Origin: a bacterium | GTDB lineage: Bacteria; Bacillota; Clostridia; Oscillospirales; Ruminococcaceae | Assembly: GCA_004561545.1 (NCBI GenBank) | Contig: SFVK01000002.1 | Coordinates: 1 to 64,000, forward strand | DNA: 64,000 nt | Reading direction: 5' to 3' | Shown here: in pieces, positions 42,036 through 50,057 of the stretch | How the letters are laid out: the number at the start of each line of letters is the position of its first letter | How positions within the stretch are numbered: the stretch's first letter is position 1 | Notes under the pieces: model-generated | Seen by the model: only the letters and a program-made list of their open reading frames with translations | Told to the model about the DNA's origin: nothing | Databases searched by the model: none | Made by a program: the position numbers and the translations under genes

Positions 42036-43562
42036 TCATCCGTTTGATTGGTCAGGGGATTTCATCTCAAACCAGAACACCGAGCCGTGCCCCATCGTGC
42101 TGTTGACACCAAAGGCAAACCCATGCTGCTGCAAAATCGCCTTGGTGATGGACAACCCCAGCCCGGTTCCCGTCTTGCCCGCATCCTTGCGGGAGCGGTA
42201 ATACCGGTCAAAAATGTGGGGCAGGTCCTCCGGCGGAATCCCGGAACCGTGGTCCTCCACCTCCACCCGGCACCCGTCTGCCTGCGGGATGGCCCGCAGA
42301 ACAATGACGCCGTCGGGGCCAATGTGGTGGGTCGCGTTGCCCAAAAGGTTGTGCAGAACCCGCTCCATCATGGACGGGTCGGCCCGCACCATGCACTCCT
42401 GATCAGCTTCCAGCCGGAGCGTCCACCCGTTCTGTTCGCAGAGCGCCTCATACCGGCCCGCCACCTCAAAGCAGAGCTGGCTCATGTCAAAATCCACCAG
42501 GTTGGGTTTCTCTGCGCCGGAGGAAACCTTGCTCAGCTCCATCACGCTGTTCACCAGCGCGCTCAGACGATCGGTCTCATCCACAATGATATTGCACTGT
42601 TCGCTGCGTTTTTCCTCGTCCGCGCCGGTAATGTCCCGCACGGTCTCGGCATAGCCCTTGATGAGGGTCAGTGGGGTACGCAGATCGTGGCTCACGTTGG
42701 CCAGGATGTCCCGCTCCAGCTGGGCGGAATTTTTGACCTCCTGGGCCATGTGATTGAACTCCCGGCCCAGCAGGCCCAGCTCATCCCGGCGGTTCACCGG
42801 TACCTGAACATCGTAGTTGCCTGCGGCAATTTCCCGCGCACCCTCCGAAAGCCGGCGCAGCGGGTCGGTGAACCACTTGCTGAACCCCGCCGCCAACAGC
42901 AGATTGACCCCAATCAGCAGCAGCGCCACAGGGATCAGCACACTGCGCATCACCTCGGCAGCCGTCTCAATCTGGGCCAGGCTGGAGGAGACAATCACCC
43001 CGTAGCTGCCGTCGCGGGAGCGCAGACCCACCATCATCTGGCGGCTGCCGCCCTCCTCCACAATTTCATAGAGCGCCCCCTGCGCAAAAAGCGTCTGGCG
43101 CAGCCGGATGACGGTGGGGGTGTCCTTGCTGTAAATGGTGTGGGACCCGAAAGAAACCATGCTCTTGTGCAGAATACAGGGGTACAGCCCTTCCAGATAC
43201 TGAACGTTGCGGCAGGTGGAATCGCTGATGTCAATGCAGCAGCTGTCCACATTGATGGTGCCGTTGGAGATGGCGGTGTTCAGGTTGTCCCAAAATTCAT
43301 CGTTGAGCAGCACCAGCGGCCCAAAATCCCGGCTGGAGATCGGCCCTTCCGCCGAGTCGATCATGCCCACAATGGCGGAAGCCTCTTTTTCCAACCGGGC
43401 CCGGATGTTGCGGTTGTACATGGGCTGCAGCCCGTAGGTGATGAGCACCCACAGCAGCCCCAGGGTGATGGCGGTGATGCAGCACAAAAACAGCATGAGC
43501 TGCCCCCGGACGCCGGGGAACGCGGACCCCCGGAAGGCACCGGACTTTCTCTGCCTTGCCAA
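42036..43562 (-). CDS. Sensor histidine kinase
   Basis: A 508-residue membrane kinase. Spans at about 21-41 and 206-228 flank an extracellular sensor region of about 160 residues with several Cys (CCIDISDSTC); a HAMP linker follows (about 228-280). The HisKA phosphoacceptor is His292 in NVSHDLRTPLTLIKGYAE, and the ATPase domain shows N, G1 and G2 boxes (LHNLLGNATHH, VEDHGSGIPPEDLPHIFDRYY, GTGLGLSI). The start is TTG at 43562 after AAGGGAGG. It lies 14 bases after the response regulator gene. The signal is unknown. Confidence 0.92.
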   Translation of the reverse strand: MARQRKSGAFRGSAFPGVRGQLMLFLCCITAITLGLLWVLITYGLQPMYNRNIRARLEKEASAIVGMIDSAEGPISSRDFGPLVLLNDEFWDNLNTAISNGTINVDSCCIDISDSTCRNVQYLEGLYPCILHKSMVSFGSHTIYSKDTPTVIRLRQTLFAQGALYEIVEEGGSRQMMVGLRSRDGSYGVIVSSSLAQIETAAEVMRSVLIPVALLLIGVNLLLAAGFSKWFTDPLRRLSEGAREIAAGNYDVQVPVNRRDELGLLGREFNHMAQEVKNSAQLERDILANVSHDLRTPLTLIKGYAETVRDITGADEEKRSEQCNIIVDETDRLSALVNSVMELSKVSSGAEKPNLVDFDMSQLCFEVAGRYEALCEQNGWTLRLEADQECMVRADPSMMERVLHNLLGNATHHIGPDGVIVLRAIPQADGCRVEVEDHGSGIPPEDLPHIFDRYYRSRKDAGKTGTGLGLSITKAILQQHGFAFGVNSTMGHGSVFWFEMKSPDQSNG

Positions 43563-43576
43563 TGTGACGGCCTCCC

Positions 43577-44269
43577 TTACTGCGCCGTGGCAGAGTCGGG
43601 GTCAAACTTGTAGCCCACGCCCCACACCGTCACAATGTAGCTGCGGCAGGGGCCCAGGTGGCTGCGCAGCATCTTGATGTGGGTGTCCACCGTGCGGTCC
43701 TCGCCATAATAGTCGTAATTCCAGACCTGCTGTAAAATCTTTTCCCGCGTCAGTGCAATCCCCTTGTTGTTGACCAGATAGACCAGCAGATCAAACTCCT
43801 TGGGGGTCAGCGGCGCTTCCTGCCCGGCCACCTTTACGCTGTGGCTGGCGGTGTCGATCACCAGATCCCCAAAGGCAAATACGCCCGAAGCGGTGTTCTG
43901 GGCGGGCATGGTGCGGGCCAGGACCGCTTTGACGCGGGCCACCAGCTCCCGGGGGCTGAAGGGCTTGACCACATAATCGTCCGCGCCGCCCTCCAAGCCG
44001 GCCAGCTTGTCATATTCCTCGCTCCGGGCCGTCAGCATGATCACCGGCGTCATGATCTTGCGGGTGCGCATCTCCCGCAGGCAGGTCATGCCGTCCATAA
44101 AAGGCATCATGATGTCCAGTATGACCAGATCAATCCCGCCATTGCTCAGCTCACTCAGGGCCTGGGTGCCGTCGCCGGCCTCGGCGCAGGTGTAGCCCGC
44201 AAACTGCAGATGCTCCCGGATCAGATCGCGGATGCGCGGCTCATCATCAACAATCAGTATTTTGGCCAT
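43577..44269 (-). CDS. Response regulator, OmpR/PhoB family
   Basis: A 230-residue regulator. The receiver domain has the acidic pair in ILIVDDE, phosphoacceptor Asp52 in VILDIMMP, the switch Thr in MLTAR and Lys in VVKPFSPREL. The C-terminal winged helix ends VDTHIKMLRSHLG...TVWGVGYKF. The start at 44269 (MAKILIV) is preferred to an ATG ten codons upstream because GAGGGGG lies between them. It is first in a minus-strand operon with the kinase and coiled-coil protein. An imperfect AAAGTTT...AAACTTT dyad upstream (about 44344-44372) could be its own binding site. Confidence 0.92.
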   Translation of the reverse strand: MAKILIVDDEPRIRDLIREHLQFAGYTCAEAGDGTQALSELSNGGIDLVILDIMMPFMDGMTCLREMRTRKIMTPVIMLTARSEEYDKLAGLEGGADDYVVKPFSPRELVARVKAVLARTMPAQNTASGVFAFGDLVIDTASHSVKVAGQEAPLTPKEFDLLVYLVNNKGIALTREKILQQVWNYDYYGEDRTVDTHIKMLRSHLGPCRSYIVTVWGVGYKFDPDSATAQ

Positions 44270-44392
44270 ATAGAAACCCCCTCTTCGGCGTTCAGGCATT
44301 ATTTATACTATATCATAATATCGCAATGCCGTGGTGTTTTTGTGAAAGTTTTTTGAAGAGTTTTTCAAACTTTTGCTTTCCGTGGCAGACTC

Positions 44393-44421
44393 TTGAAACT
44401 GCCCCGCAACCGCGCTACAAT
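44393..44421 (+). promoter_or_regulatory. Promoter of the glycerophosphodiesterase gene
   Basis: TTGAAA (44393-44398), a 17-base spacer and TACAAT (44416-44421), divergent to the response regulator operon. Confidence 0.65.
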
Positions 44422-44480
44422 AGGGGAGTGGAAGTTATCATTTGTTGATTTGCAGTTTTACAGATAAGAAGGTTGTCACC

Positions 44481-45320
44481 ATGGTTTGGATTGTTGTGTT
44501 TGTTGTGCTGGCGCTTGCGGCGCTGGTGCTTTACCTTGTGGCCCCGGCCCGGGGACGCCGTGATTTGCGGCGGCCTTTCAGCGGGAGGAACTACGCCCAC
44601 CGCGGCCTGTTCGGTCGGGATCAGCGCCCGCCGGAAAACAGCCTGCCCGCCTTTACCGCCGCCGCGCAGGCGGGCTATGGCATGGAGCTGGATGTACAGT
44701 TCACAAAGGACCGGCAGCTGGTGGTTTTCCATGACGATTCGCTGGACCGCATGACATGCACCCACGGATGGGTGCGGGATTTTGACTGCGAGGCAGTGCG
44801 CGCCATGCCGCTGGCAGGCAGCGGGGAGCACGCCCCGCTGTTCCGTGAACTGCTGGAAACCGTTGGGGGCAGGACGCCGCTGATTGTGGAGATCAAGAGC
44901 CGGTCGGAATATTCCGGCGCCTATCTGGACGAGCTGTGCCGCGCCACACTGGATGCCCTGCGGGACTATCCCGGCCCGTACTGCATCGAAAGCTTTGATC
45001 CCCGCGTGGTTCACCGCATCCGCAAAATGGCGCCCGGCGTGCTCCGGGGCCAGCTGGTGGACAGCTGCCGCTCCTACCGCAGGGAAGGGGCCAATTTTGT
45101 TTACGCCTATGCGGTCAGCCATTGCCTGTGCAATTTCTGGGGCCGGCCCGATTTCATTGCCTGGTGCCCGGACAGGGAAAACTGGGCGATTCGTCTCTGC
45201 CGCCGCCTGGGCGCCATGATGGTCATGTGGACCGCGCTGCCGGAGCACGACACCGCTGCGCTGGAACAGCGCTATGACGCCGTGATTTTCCAGTGGTACC
45301 GTCCCGGCACCCGCTATTGA
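44481..45320 (+). CDS. Glycerophosphodiester phosphodiesterase family protein
   Basis: A 279-residue enzyme with an N-terminal membrane anchor (MVWIVVFVVLALAALVLYLVAP), splitting glycerophosphodiesters to glycerol 3-phosphate and an alcohol. The catalytic barrel begins YAHRGLFG (His-Arg), then PENSLPAF, YGMELDVQFTKDRQLVVFHDDSLDRMT (Glu-x-Asp and His-Asp), and later LIVEIKS and CIESFDP. The catalytic domain may be cytoplasmic or extracellular; orientation is not clear. It may act on phospholipid head groups or teichoic acid glycerol phosphate. The ribosome site is weak (AGAAGG). Confidence 0.9.
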   Translation: MVWIVVFVVLALAALVLYLVAPARGRRDLRRPFSGRNYAHRGLFGRDQRPPENSLPAFTAAAQAGYGMELDVQFTKDRQLVVFHDDSLDRMTCTHGWVRDFDCEAVRAMPLAGSGEHAPLFRELLETVGGRTPLIVEIKSRSEYSGAYLDELCRATLDALRDYPGPYCIESFDPRVVHRIRKMAPGVLRGQLVDSCRSYRREGANFVYAYAVSHCLCNFWGRPDFIAWCPDRENWAIRLCRRLGAMMVMWTALPEHDTAALEQRYDAVIFQWYRPGTRY

Positions 45321-45336
45321 CAGGTCTAATCCCGCC

Positions 45337-45388
45337 AGCCCCCTCATATTGTTGCAGTGAAAGCTGACTGCGACAATACGAGGGGGCT
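45337..45388 (+). promoter_or_regulatory. Long hairpin holding the ribosome site of the DUF4830-like gene
   Basis: AGCCCCCTC (45337-45345) pairs with GAGGGGGCT (45380-45388), with ATTGT/ACAAT and GCAGT/ACTGC extending the stem. The 3' arm GAGGGGG is the only ribosome-binding candidate for the ATG at 45395. No T run follows, so it is better seen as translational control than as a terminator. Confidence 0.6.
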
Positions 45389-45394
45389 GCGTGT

Positions 45395-45952
45395 ATGTTT
45401 CTCTTTACAGTGACCAAACCCGGTCTGCGGCAGGCGGGTGCGCTTGCCCTTTGCGCGGTGTGCCTGGTGGGCACCGTGACGGCTGCTGTCCATCTGGCGG
45501 GCAAAAGTGTTACCGCTAATGCTGCAGTGGAGACCGGCATCGAGACCACACAGGATATTGCTACCTACTTTACCGGCTACGGCTTTGATGTGGACCTGAG
45601 CACCGCTGCGGTGGACAAAGTCAAGATCCCCAAAAAGTGGGATGACAGTTTTACCGCCTTCAACCAGGTGGTGGGGGAGAGCGGCCTCTCTTTGGCCGAT
45701 TACAAGGGAAAGACGGTGGAAAAATGGACCGCGCTGTGCCCCAAACTGTCGGATGGGGAGTCCGATACCTACTGTGTTCTGCTGGTGTATAAGGCCAAGG
45801 CGGTGGGAGCCTATCTGCTGGCCAAACCCTCGGGGGAGGTGACCGGCCTTGTCACCGCCGCCAAAGCCAGCGCCGATGCCGCCGCTCTGGAGGACCCCGC
45901 CGCCGAGACCAGCGCCGGGCTGGAGGAGGAAAGCCTATATCCCACGGAATGA
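45395..45952 (+). CDS. DUF4830-like membrane-anchored protein
   Basis: A 185-residue protein with an N-terminal span (about residues 13-32) and an extracytoplasmic domain. The pattern YFTGYGFDVDLSTAAVDKVKIPKKWDDSFTAFNQVVGESGLSLADYKGKTVEKWT followed by a CVLLVYKAKAVGAYLL strand resembles DUF4830 domains (IP.FD.VY..YN...GxDLxxYxGKxV). A Glu/Ala-rich tail follows. Its function is unknown. Its start lies six bases after a long hairpin that contains the ribosome site. Confidence 0.7.
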   Translation: MFLFTVTKPGLRQAGALALCAVCLVGTVTAAVHLAGKSVTANAAVETGIETTQDIATYFTGYGFDVDLSTAAVDKVKIPKKWDDSFTAFNQVVGESGLSLADYKGKTVEKWTALCPKLSDGESDTYCVLLVYKAKAVGAYLLAKPSGEVTGLVTAAKASADAAALEDPAAETSAGLEEESLYPTE

Positions 45953-45973
45953 ACCGAATTCGCCGGAGAATCG

Positions 45974-46002
45974 TTGTTTTCGGTGCAGAAGTGTGGTATA
46001 AT
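45974..46002 (+). promoter_or_regulatory. Promoter of the GNAT-like gene
   Basis: TTGTTT (45974-45979), a 17-base spacer and TATAAT (45997-46002). Its predicted start near 46009 excludes the upstream ATGs at 45974 and 46001 as translation starts. Confidence 0.75.
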
Positions 46003-46045
46003 GCAGGAAAAACTTGGAGAGAATTCATCAGAAAAGAGGGGGCCG

Positions 46046-46633
46046 GTGTTGGACGTCTATGAATGTTGTCCCAAATTTGAAAACGAGTCGTTTCTTCTTC
46101 GCCCGGTCATGGAAGAGGACTGCGACGCACTGCTCAAGGTTTATTCTGACCCGCAGGCGGTACCGCTTTTTAACAGTGACAATTGCGGCGGAGATACATT
46201 TTACTATACCACCCGGACGCGAATGGCGCAGGCAATTTCCTACTGGCGGCTTGAGTATGGCCGCCGTGGCTTTGTGCGCTGGGCCGTTGTGAACCTCAGG
46301 GAAGGGGAGGCGGTGGGAACCATCGAACTGTTTCACCGGGATGCGATGGATGCCTTTACTGAATGCGGCATTCTCCGCCTGGACCTGCGCAGTGATTGTG
46401 AGCGGGCACAGACGATAGAATCCATCCTTTCCCTCATCCTTCCGGCGGCCTTTTCCCTGTTCGCCTGCGGCACGGTGGCCACCAAAGCAAGCCCGGCAGC
46501 CCGGGAACGGATCCGCGCGCTGGAAAACCTGGGGTTTGTCCCGTCGGACGATGTCCTCATCGGCCACGATGGTACCGCCTACGGGGACTATTATGTTTTA
46601 TATTCTGACAGTCATCAGAAAAAGATCTTCTGA
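46046..46633 (+). CDS. GNAT family N-acetyltransferase-like protein
   Basis: A protein of about 195 residues with the fold order of GNAT acetyltransferases of the RimJ/RimL sort: an early FLLRPVMEEDCDALLKVYSDPQAVPLF, a central VRWAVVNLREGEAVGTIELFHRD, and late ARERIRALENLGFVPSDD. The acetyl-CoA loop (Q/RxxGxG/A) is not obvious (LRSDCERAQTIESI), so catalysis is uncertain. The start is GTG at 46046 (or TTG at 46049) after AGAGGGGG; the promoter position rules out the ATGs upstream. It has its own promoter and terminator. Confidence 0.75.
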   Translation: MLDVYECCPKFENESFLLRPVMEEDCDALLKVYSDPQAVPLFNSDNCGGDTFYYTTRTRMAQAISYWRLEYGRRGFVRWAVVNLREGEAVGTIELFHRDAMDAFTECGILRLDLRSDCERAQTIESILSLILPAAFSLFACGTVATKASPAARERIRALENLGFVPSDDVLIGHDGTAYGDYYVLYSDSHQKKIF

Positions 46634-46637
46634 CCAG

Positions 46638-46687
46638 AACCAGCCGCCAAAGACGCGATTCCCTCGCTTTCCCGGCGGCTGGTTTTT
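46638..46687 (+). terminator. Terminator after the GNAT-like gene
   Basis: AACCAGCCGCC (46638-46648) pairs with GGCGGCTGGTT (46674-46684), followed by more T. Confidence 0.85.
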
Positions 46688-46888
46688 GGTGAGGATGCGG
46701 ACTGTGTTTCCGGTTGCACAGCCTTGATGGCTTTGCGGCGGCTGAGCAGCAGAATGATGTGCAGAAGATCAAACACCGAACAGAAAATACCACACACCGG
46801 CGTACGCTCATCAGCAGATTTTTCAAAAATGCCGCGCAGCCGGGAGCGATGGTCTGTTCGCAAAATTTCCCCACAATAAAAACAAAGA
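46688..46888. other. Unassigned 200-base spacer
   Basis: Lies between two terminators. The minus strand has an open frame with a hydrophobic stretch (CSVFDLLHIILLLSRRK), but it has no start codon with a ribosome site and would have to read through the tRNA terminator. I assign no gene. Confidence 0.4.
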
Positions 46889-46920
46889 AAAACTGGCCGA
46901 CAGTAAAATCGGCCAGTTTT
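46889..46920. terminator. Terminator of tRNA-Leu(CAG)
   Basis: AAACTGGCCGA pairs with TCGGCCAGTTT and is flanked by A and T runs, so it can work in both directions; on the minus strand it directly follows the tRNA. Confidence 0.85.
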
Positions 46921-47007
46921 TGGTGCGGATGAAGGGATTTGAACCCACACTCTTTTAAGGGAACTAGAACCTGAATCTAGCGCGTCTGCCAGTTCCGCCA
47001 CATCCGC
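46921..47007 (-). tRNA. tRNA-Leu (anticodon CAG)
   Basis: On the minus strand the acceptor GCGGATG pairs with CATCCGC, the anticodon stem CTAGA/TCTAG encloses TTCAGGT with anticodon CAG, the variable arm is long, and the T arm contains GGGTTCAAATCCC. The CCA end is encoded (46921-46923), unlike the tRNA-Leu at the window start. It decodes CUG, the favoured Leu codon in these genes. Confidence 0.95.
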
Positions 47008-47042
47008 TTATTTTGTTGCGCCCTCGCCGGGCGACAGGTATT

Positions 47043-47071
47043 ATTATACATATCGAGGGGGGATTTGTCAA
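47043..47071 (-). promoter_or_regulatory. Consensus promoter of tRNA-Leu(CAG)
   Basis: On the minus strand TTGACA (47071-47066), exactly 17 bases, then TATAAT (47048-47043): a full consensus match, as expected for a stable RNA gene. Confidence 0.92.
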
Positions 47072-47207
47072 GTTTTTTCCAAAAAACTTTTCATTTTTTC
47101 TGTGCCCGCAGACAACAAAAGCCCAAAATCCCTCCTTGCATCCGGGCCGGGCGTCCCACCGTTCCGCGGATTGACCGTACAAGGAATCGGTTTGTTAATT
47201 CATTGCA

Positions 47208-48185
47208 CTATTTTGCCGGCCGCTTTTTGGCAAGGCGCTGGTCCTCGCCAAAAAATTTCAGGACCTTACAGCTCCCCAAAATCCGGCTGGACACTTTTTC
47301 GGTGTACCGTGCCTCAAAGATGGACTGATCCACAATGTTGGAGGTGTAAATGGTAGGCCGGTGGCAGAGCATCCGGGTGTTGATCAGTTCGTACAGCACG
47401 CTGATGGTCAGCTGGCTGATGTACTCGGTGCCCAGATCGTCCAGAATCAGCAGATCGGCTTCCTTGCAGGCATCCAGCCAGGGGTCTTCGTTGTCCCGGT
47501 CAAAGTGTTCCCGGCCAAGCTGAGCGGCCAGCGCGGCCGAGCTGGCGTAGAGAACGTCAAATCCGCGACTGAGGACAGTGTCCGCAATGGCCAGAGCCAG
47601 GTGGGTTTTGCCCAAGCCGGCGCTGCCAATGAACATCAGCCCACGGCTGTCCGGCCCAAAATGTTCCGCGTACTGACGGGCATAGGCGAGCACTTTGCCC
47701 ATGTACTCCCGCGGTGAGCCGCCCAGCTCGGGATCAGGCTCGGTGGGATAACGGTCCAGCAGGAAGGTGTCAAATCCGCACAGTGCCAGAGGGCTTGCGG
47801 TGTTGATCTCGCTGCGGCGCAGCGAGCGGGCCACTTCGGCCACGCACTGGCATCGAGCGCCGTTAATGGTGCCGGTATCGCCGCACACAGGGCAGGTGTA
47901 GTGCGGCTCCAGATCCTCCGGTGCGTATCCGGCGGCGGCAAACACCCGGTCCCGGTTTGCCGCCGCCTGTTCCAGCGCCCGCGCAGCGCTTTCCCTGTCG
48001 CCGCCGCGGGCTGCGGCCATGGCCAGCGCCAGGCCAGCTTGGGTGCGGGCCTCCTCCGCTTCGCGCAGCTCAGGATGAATTTGATAGGCTGCCGCCCGCA
48101 TCCGCTCCGCCTCGGTCACGGCACGCTGGCGCCGTGCCGCAATATGGCGCAGCGCTTCCTGAAACAGTTCGTCTTTGGTGCGCAT
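47208..48185 (-). CDS. DnaC/DnaI-like helicase loader ATPase
   Basis: A 325-residue AAA+ protein. The N-terminal half is helical and contains a zinc-binding group, Cys98-x2-Cys101 and Cys112-x-Cys114 (CPVCGDTGTINGARCQC), as in DnaI. The ATPase part has Walker A GSAGLGKTH (187-195), Walker B LLILDDLG (about 245-252), and an IYTSNI sensor segment. It should load the replicative helicase DnaB/DnaC. It follows the DnaD-like gene with three bases between, the usual primosome pairing in Firmicutes. Confidence 0.9.
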   Translation of the reverse strand: MRTKDELFQEALRHIAARRQRAVTEAERMRAAAYQIHPELREAEEARTQAGLALAMAAARGGDRESAARALEQAAANRDRVFAAAGYAPEDLEPHYTCPVCGDTGTINGARCQCVAEVARSLRRSEINTASPLALCGFDTFLLDRYPTEPDPELGGSPREYMGKVLAYARQYAEHFGPDSRGLMFIGSAGLGKTHLALAIADTVLSRGFDVLYASSAALAAQLGREHFDRDNEDPWLDACKEADLLILDDLGTEYISQLTISVLYELINTRMLCHRPTIYTSNIVDQSIFEARYTEKVSSRILGSCKVLKFFGEDQRLAKKRPAK

Positions 48186-48188
48186 GGC

Positions 48189-49088
48189 TTATCCCTCCGT
48201 GTCATCATCAAACACCGCGTTCCAGTTGGCCTGGAACAGATCGGTTTTGGGGGCCGCCGGTTTGGCGCCGGTGGCCAGAATGTTGCTGCCCGAAAGCTGA
48301 CCCTTGCCCCGGACCGCCTGCACGGTGGTCAGGCCCTGCGCCTTCCAGGAACGCAGAATGCCGTCCACATAGCGCACGGTGCGGTGGTTTTCCGCCCGGA
48401 GCAGCGCTTCCTCGATCATATCGGCCCCAAAACGCCAGTCCTCATGCCAGCGAGCAATGGCGCCCCGTTCCCACCGGGTGAACTGGGCAGACTCCACACC
48501 GAACAGTCGGGCAGTCTCGTCGTACCATTCTTCCCGCAGGGCCTGACGCTTGAGATATTTTTCGGCGTCCTCTCCGGTCTCCACACCGGCCTCCCGCCAT
48601 TTCACAAGCTCACGGCTCAGGGCACCGATGGTCCGCCGCCCCTGCCGCGCCACCTCGGAGCAGCAGGTCAGCACCACGTCGGGCTGCCAGCCGTCGTTGA
48701 GGTAGAGCGATACCAGCCGCTGCATCTCGCCACGGCTCAGCGCCTTGCCGAAAATGGTCTGAGCCTCCTCGCACAGAACCGAAACATAGGGGTCGTTGAT
48801 GGCGGTCAGGTCAATGGCAGAGGCTTTCTGGCTCTCCGTGGGGGCGGGGGCGGCGCTGTGCTCGCTCGCCAGAAGCCCGGCACCTGCCCAGTATTGCAGC
48901 GCCCGACGGGCGGCCTCCACACTGGGCAGACCCAGGTCGTGGGCGATGGTCCGCGGTTCGGCTGCTCCGCCGCCCAGCAGATACAGCGCCACCCGCATCG
49001 TATCGCCGTCTGCACGACCCAGGTGGGAAAACACCAGCCGCGGCACCGCCACGCTTTCTCCATTTTGTTCCGCCAGTTTGTATCCCAT
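48189..49088 (-). CDS. DnaD domain replication initiation protein
   Basis: A 299-residue protein with an N-terminal winged-helix-like segment (VPRLVFSHLGRADGDTMRVALYLLGGGAAEP) and two DnaD/DnaB_2-type helical domains. The second is clear from YLKRQALREEWYDETARLFG...MIEEALLRAENHRTVRYVDGILRSWKAQGLTT, where YxxxIL-xW is the family signature. It remodels DNA at the origin and brings in the helicase loader encoded next. AGGAGG lies 13 bases upstream of the ATG, a long spacing. It is transcribed from the promoter at 49130-49158. Confidence 0.88.
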   Translation of the reverse strand: MGYKLAEQNGESVAVPRLVFSHLGRADGDTMRVALYLLGGGAAEPRTIAHDLGLPSVEAARRALQYWAGAGLLASEHSAAPAPTESQKASAIDLTAINDPYVSVLCEEAQTIFGKALSRGEMQRLVSLYLNDGWQPDVVLTCCSEVARQGRRTIGALSRELVKWREAGVETGEDAEKYLKRQALREEWYDETARLFGVESAQFTRWERGAIARWHEDWRFGADMIEEALLRAENHRTVRYVDGILRSWKAQGLTTVQAVRGKGQLSGSNILATGAKPAAPKTDLFQANWNAVFDDDTEG

Positions 49089-49129
49089 TGCCCGCTGCCG
49101 ACCTCCTGAAATTCCTTGATGATTCTCTC

Positions 49130-49158
49130 ATTATACCATCTGGCGGCACTCCTGTAAA
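49130..49158 (-). promoter_or_regulatory. Promoter of the dnaD-dnaI-like operon
   Basis: On the minus strand TTTACA (49158-49153), a 17-base spacer and TATAAT (49135-49130). Confidence 0.8.
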
Positions 49159-49245
49159 GCGCCGCGCTCCGCCAATGACGAAGGGATTTGTAGGAATTGA
49201 CAAAAATCCCTGACCCGATTTGGACACTTTTTTAACCTGTTTTGC

Positions 49246-49275
49246 TTGCGCCCAACCGGTTTTTTCTTTAGAATA
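49246..49275 (+). promoter_or_regulatory. Probable promoter of the PyrE-like gene
   Basis: TTGCGC (49246-49251), an 18-base spacer and TAGAAT (49270-49275). Confidence 0.5.
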
Positions 49276-49333
49276 GAAACAGAACTCAAATCATGAAGCG
49301 GCCCCAGGACCGCGTAAAAAAGGAGTGGTTCCC

Positions 49334-49972
49334 ATGGCAATCCGTCTGGTTAAAATGCCCACCAAAAAACAGGATCTATTTCTGCGCGTTGCGAAAGGGC
49401 ATTTCGCCACCAGTCACAGCCATATCAATTATTTTATCGATGTGACCATCCAGAAGACCCGTCTCTCGGAGGCCCGCGCCGTGGCGCAGGAGCTGGTTTC
49501 CTATTATACCCATACCACCATTGTCGATACCATCCTCTGTCTGGATGGCACCGAGGTAATTGGGTCCTGCATGGCCAGTGAGCTGACCCGCGACGGCTAC
49601 ACCAATATGAATGCGCACCAGACCATCTATGTGGTCACGCCGGAGCATACCACCGGCAGTCAGCTGCTGTTCCGGGAAAACACCGCGCCCATGATCGCGG
49701 GCAAGCACGTCCTCATTCTGGCGGCCTCGGTCACCACGGGTTACACCGCCCAGGCGGCGGTGGAGGCGGTCAACTATTATGGCGGCCAGGTGGTGGGCAT
49801 TTCCTCCATCTTCTCCACGGTGGACGAGTGTGCCGGCTACCCGGTACGATCCATCTTTGACCCCAAGGATCTGGGGGACTACCAGAGCTTTGAGTCCAGG
49901 GAATGCCCCTGGTGCAAGGCCGGGCAGAAGATTGACGCCCTGGTGAACAGCTTTGGCTATTCCAGCCTGTGA
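49334..49972 (+). CDS. Phosphoribosyltransferase-like protein with degenerate PRPP loop
   Basis: A 212-residue protein with the type I phosphoribosyltransferase fold, closest by eye to orotate phosphoribosyltransferase: N-terminal lid, INYFIDVTIQKTRL, VDTILCLDGTEVIGSCMASEL, the loop region HVLILAASVTTGYTAQAAVEAV (about 126-145), and a C-terminal CPWCKAGQKID that matches CPICKEGKLP in the PyrE of this window. The PRPP loop normally reads V-D/E-D/E-V-x-T-T-G; here both acidic residues are Ala. The true pyrE lies at 7086. This could be a regulator or an enzyme with changed chemistry. The ATG at 49334 is eight bases after AAGGAG; a GTG three codons upstream is possible. Confidence 0.75.
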   Translation: MAIRLVKMPTKKQDLFLRVAKGHFATSHSHINYFIDVTIQKTRLSEARAVAQELVSYYTHTTIVDTILCLDGTEVIGSCMASELTRDGYTNMNAHQTIYVVTPEHTTGSQLLFRENTAPMIAGKHVLILAASVTTGYTAQAAVEAVNYYGGQVVGISSIFSTVDECAGYPVRSIFDPKDLGDYQSFESRECPWCKAGQKIDALVNSFGYSSL

Positions 49973-49986
49973 CAAATTTTCAGCAT

Positions 49987-50033
49987 AAAAGATTCGGCCC
50001 CCGCCTCATCACGGCAGGGGCCGAATCTTTTGC
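49987..50033. terminator. Bidirectional terminator between the PyrE-like gene and ackA
   Basis: AAAAGATTCGGCCCC (49987-50001) pairs perfectly with GGGGCCGAATCTTTT (50017-50031). Confidence 0.9.
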
Positions 50034-50057
50034 AGTCAACAAATTCGACGAAAGAAC

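Noticed and set aside
45974..46045. ATG starts at 45974 or 46001 for the GNAT-like gene
   Set aside because: They lie at or before the -10 of a good promoter, so the transcript would not contain them.
46615..47001. Minus-strand frame beginning in tRNA-Leu and containing a hydrophobic stretch
   Set aside because: Its first residues are the translated tRNA, it crosses the tRNA terminator, and no start with a ribosome site is found after it.
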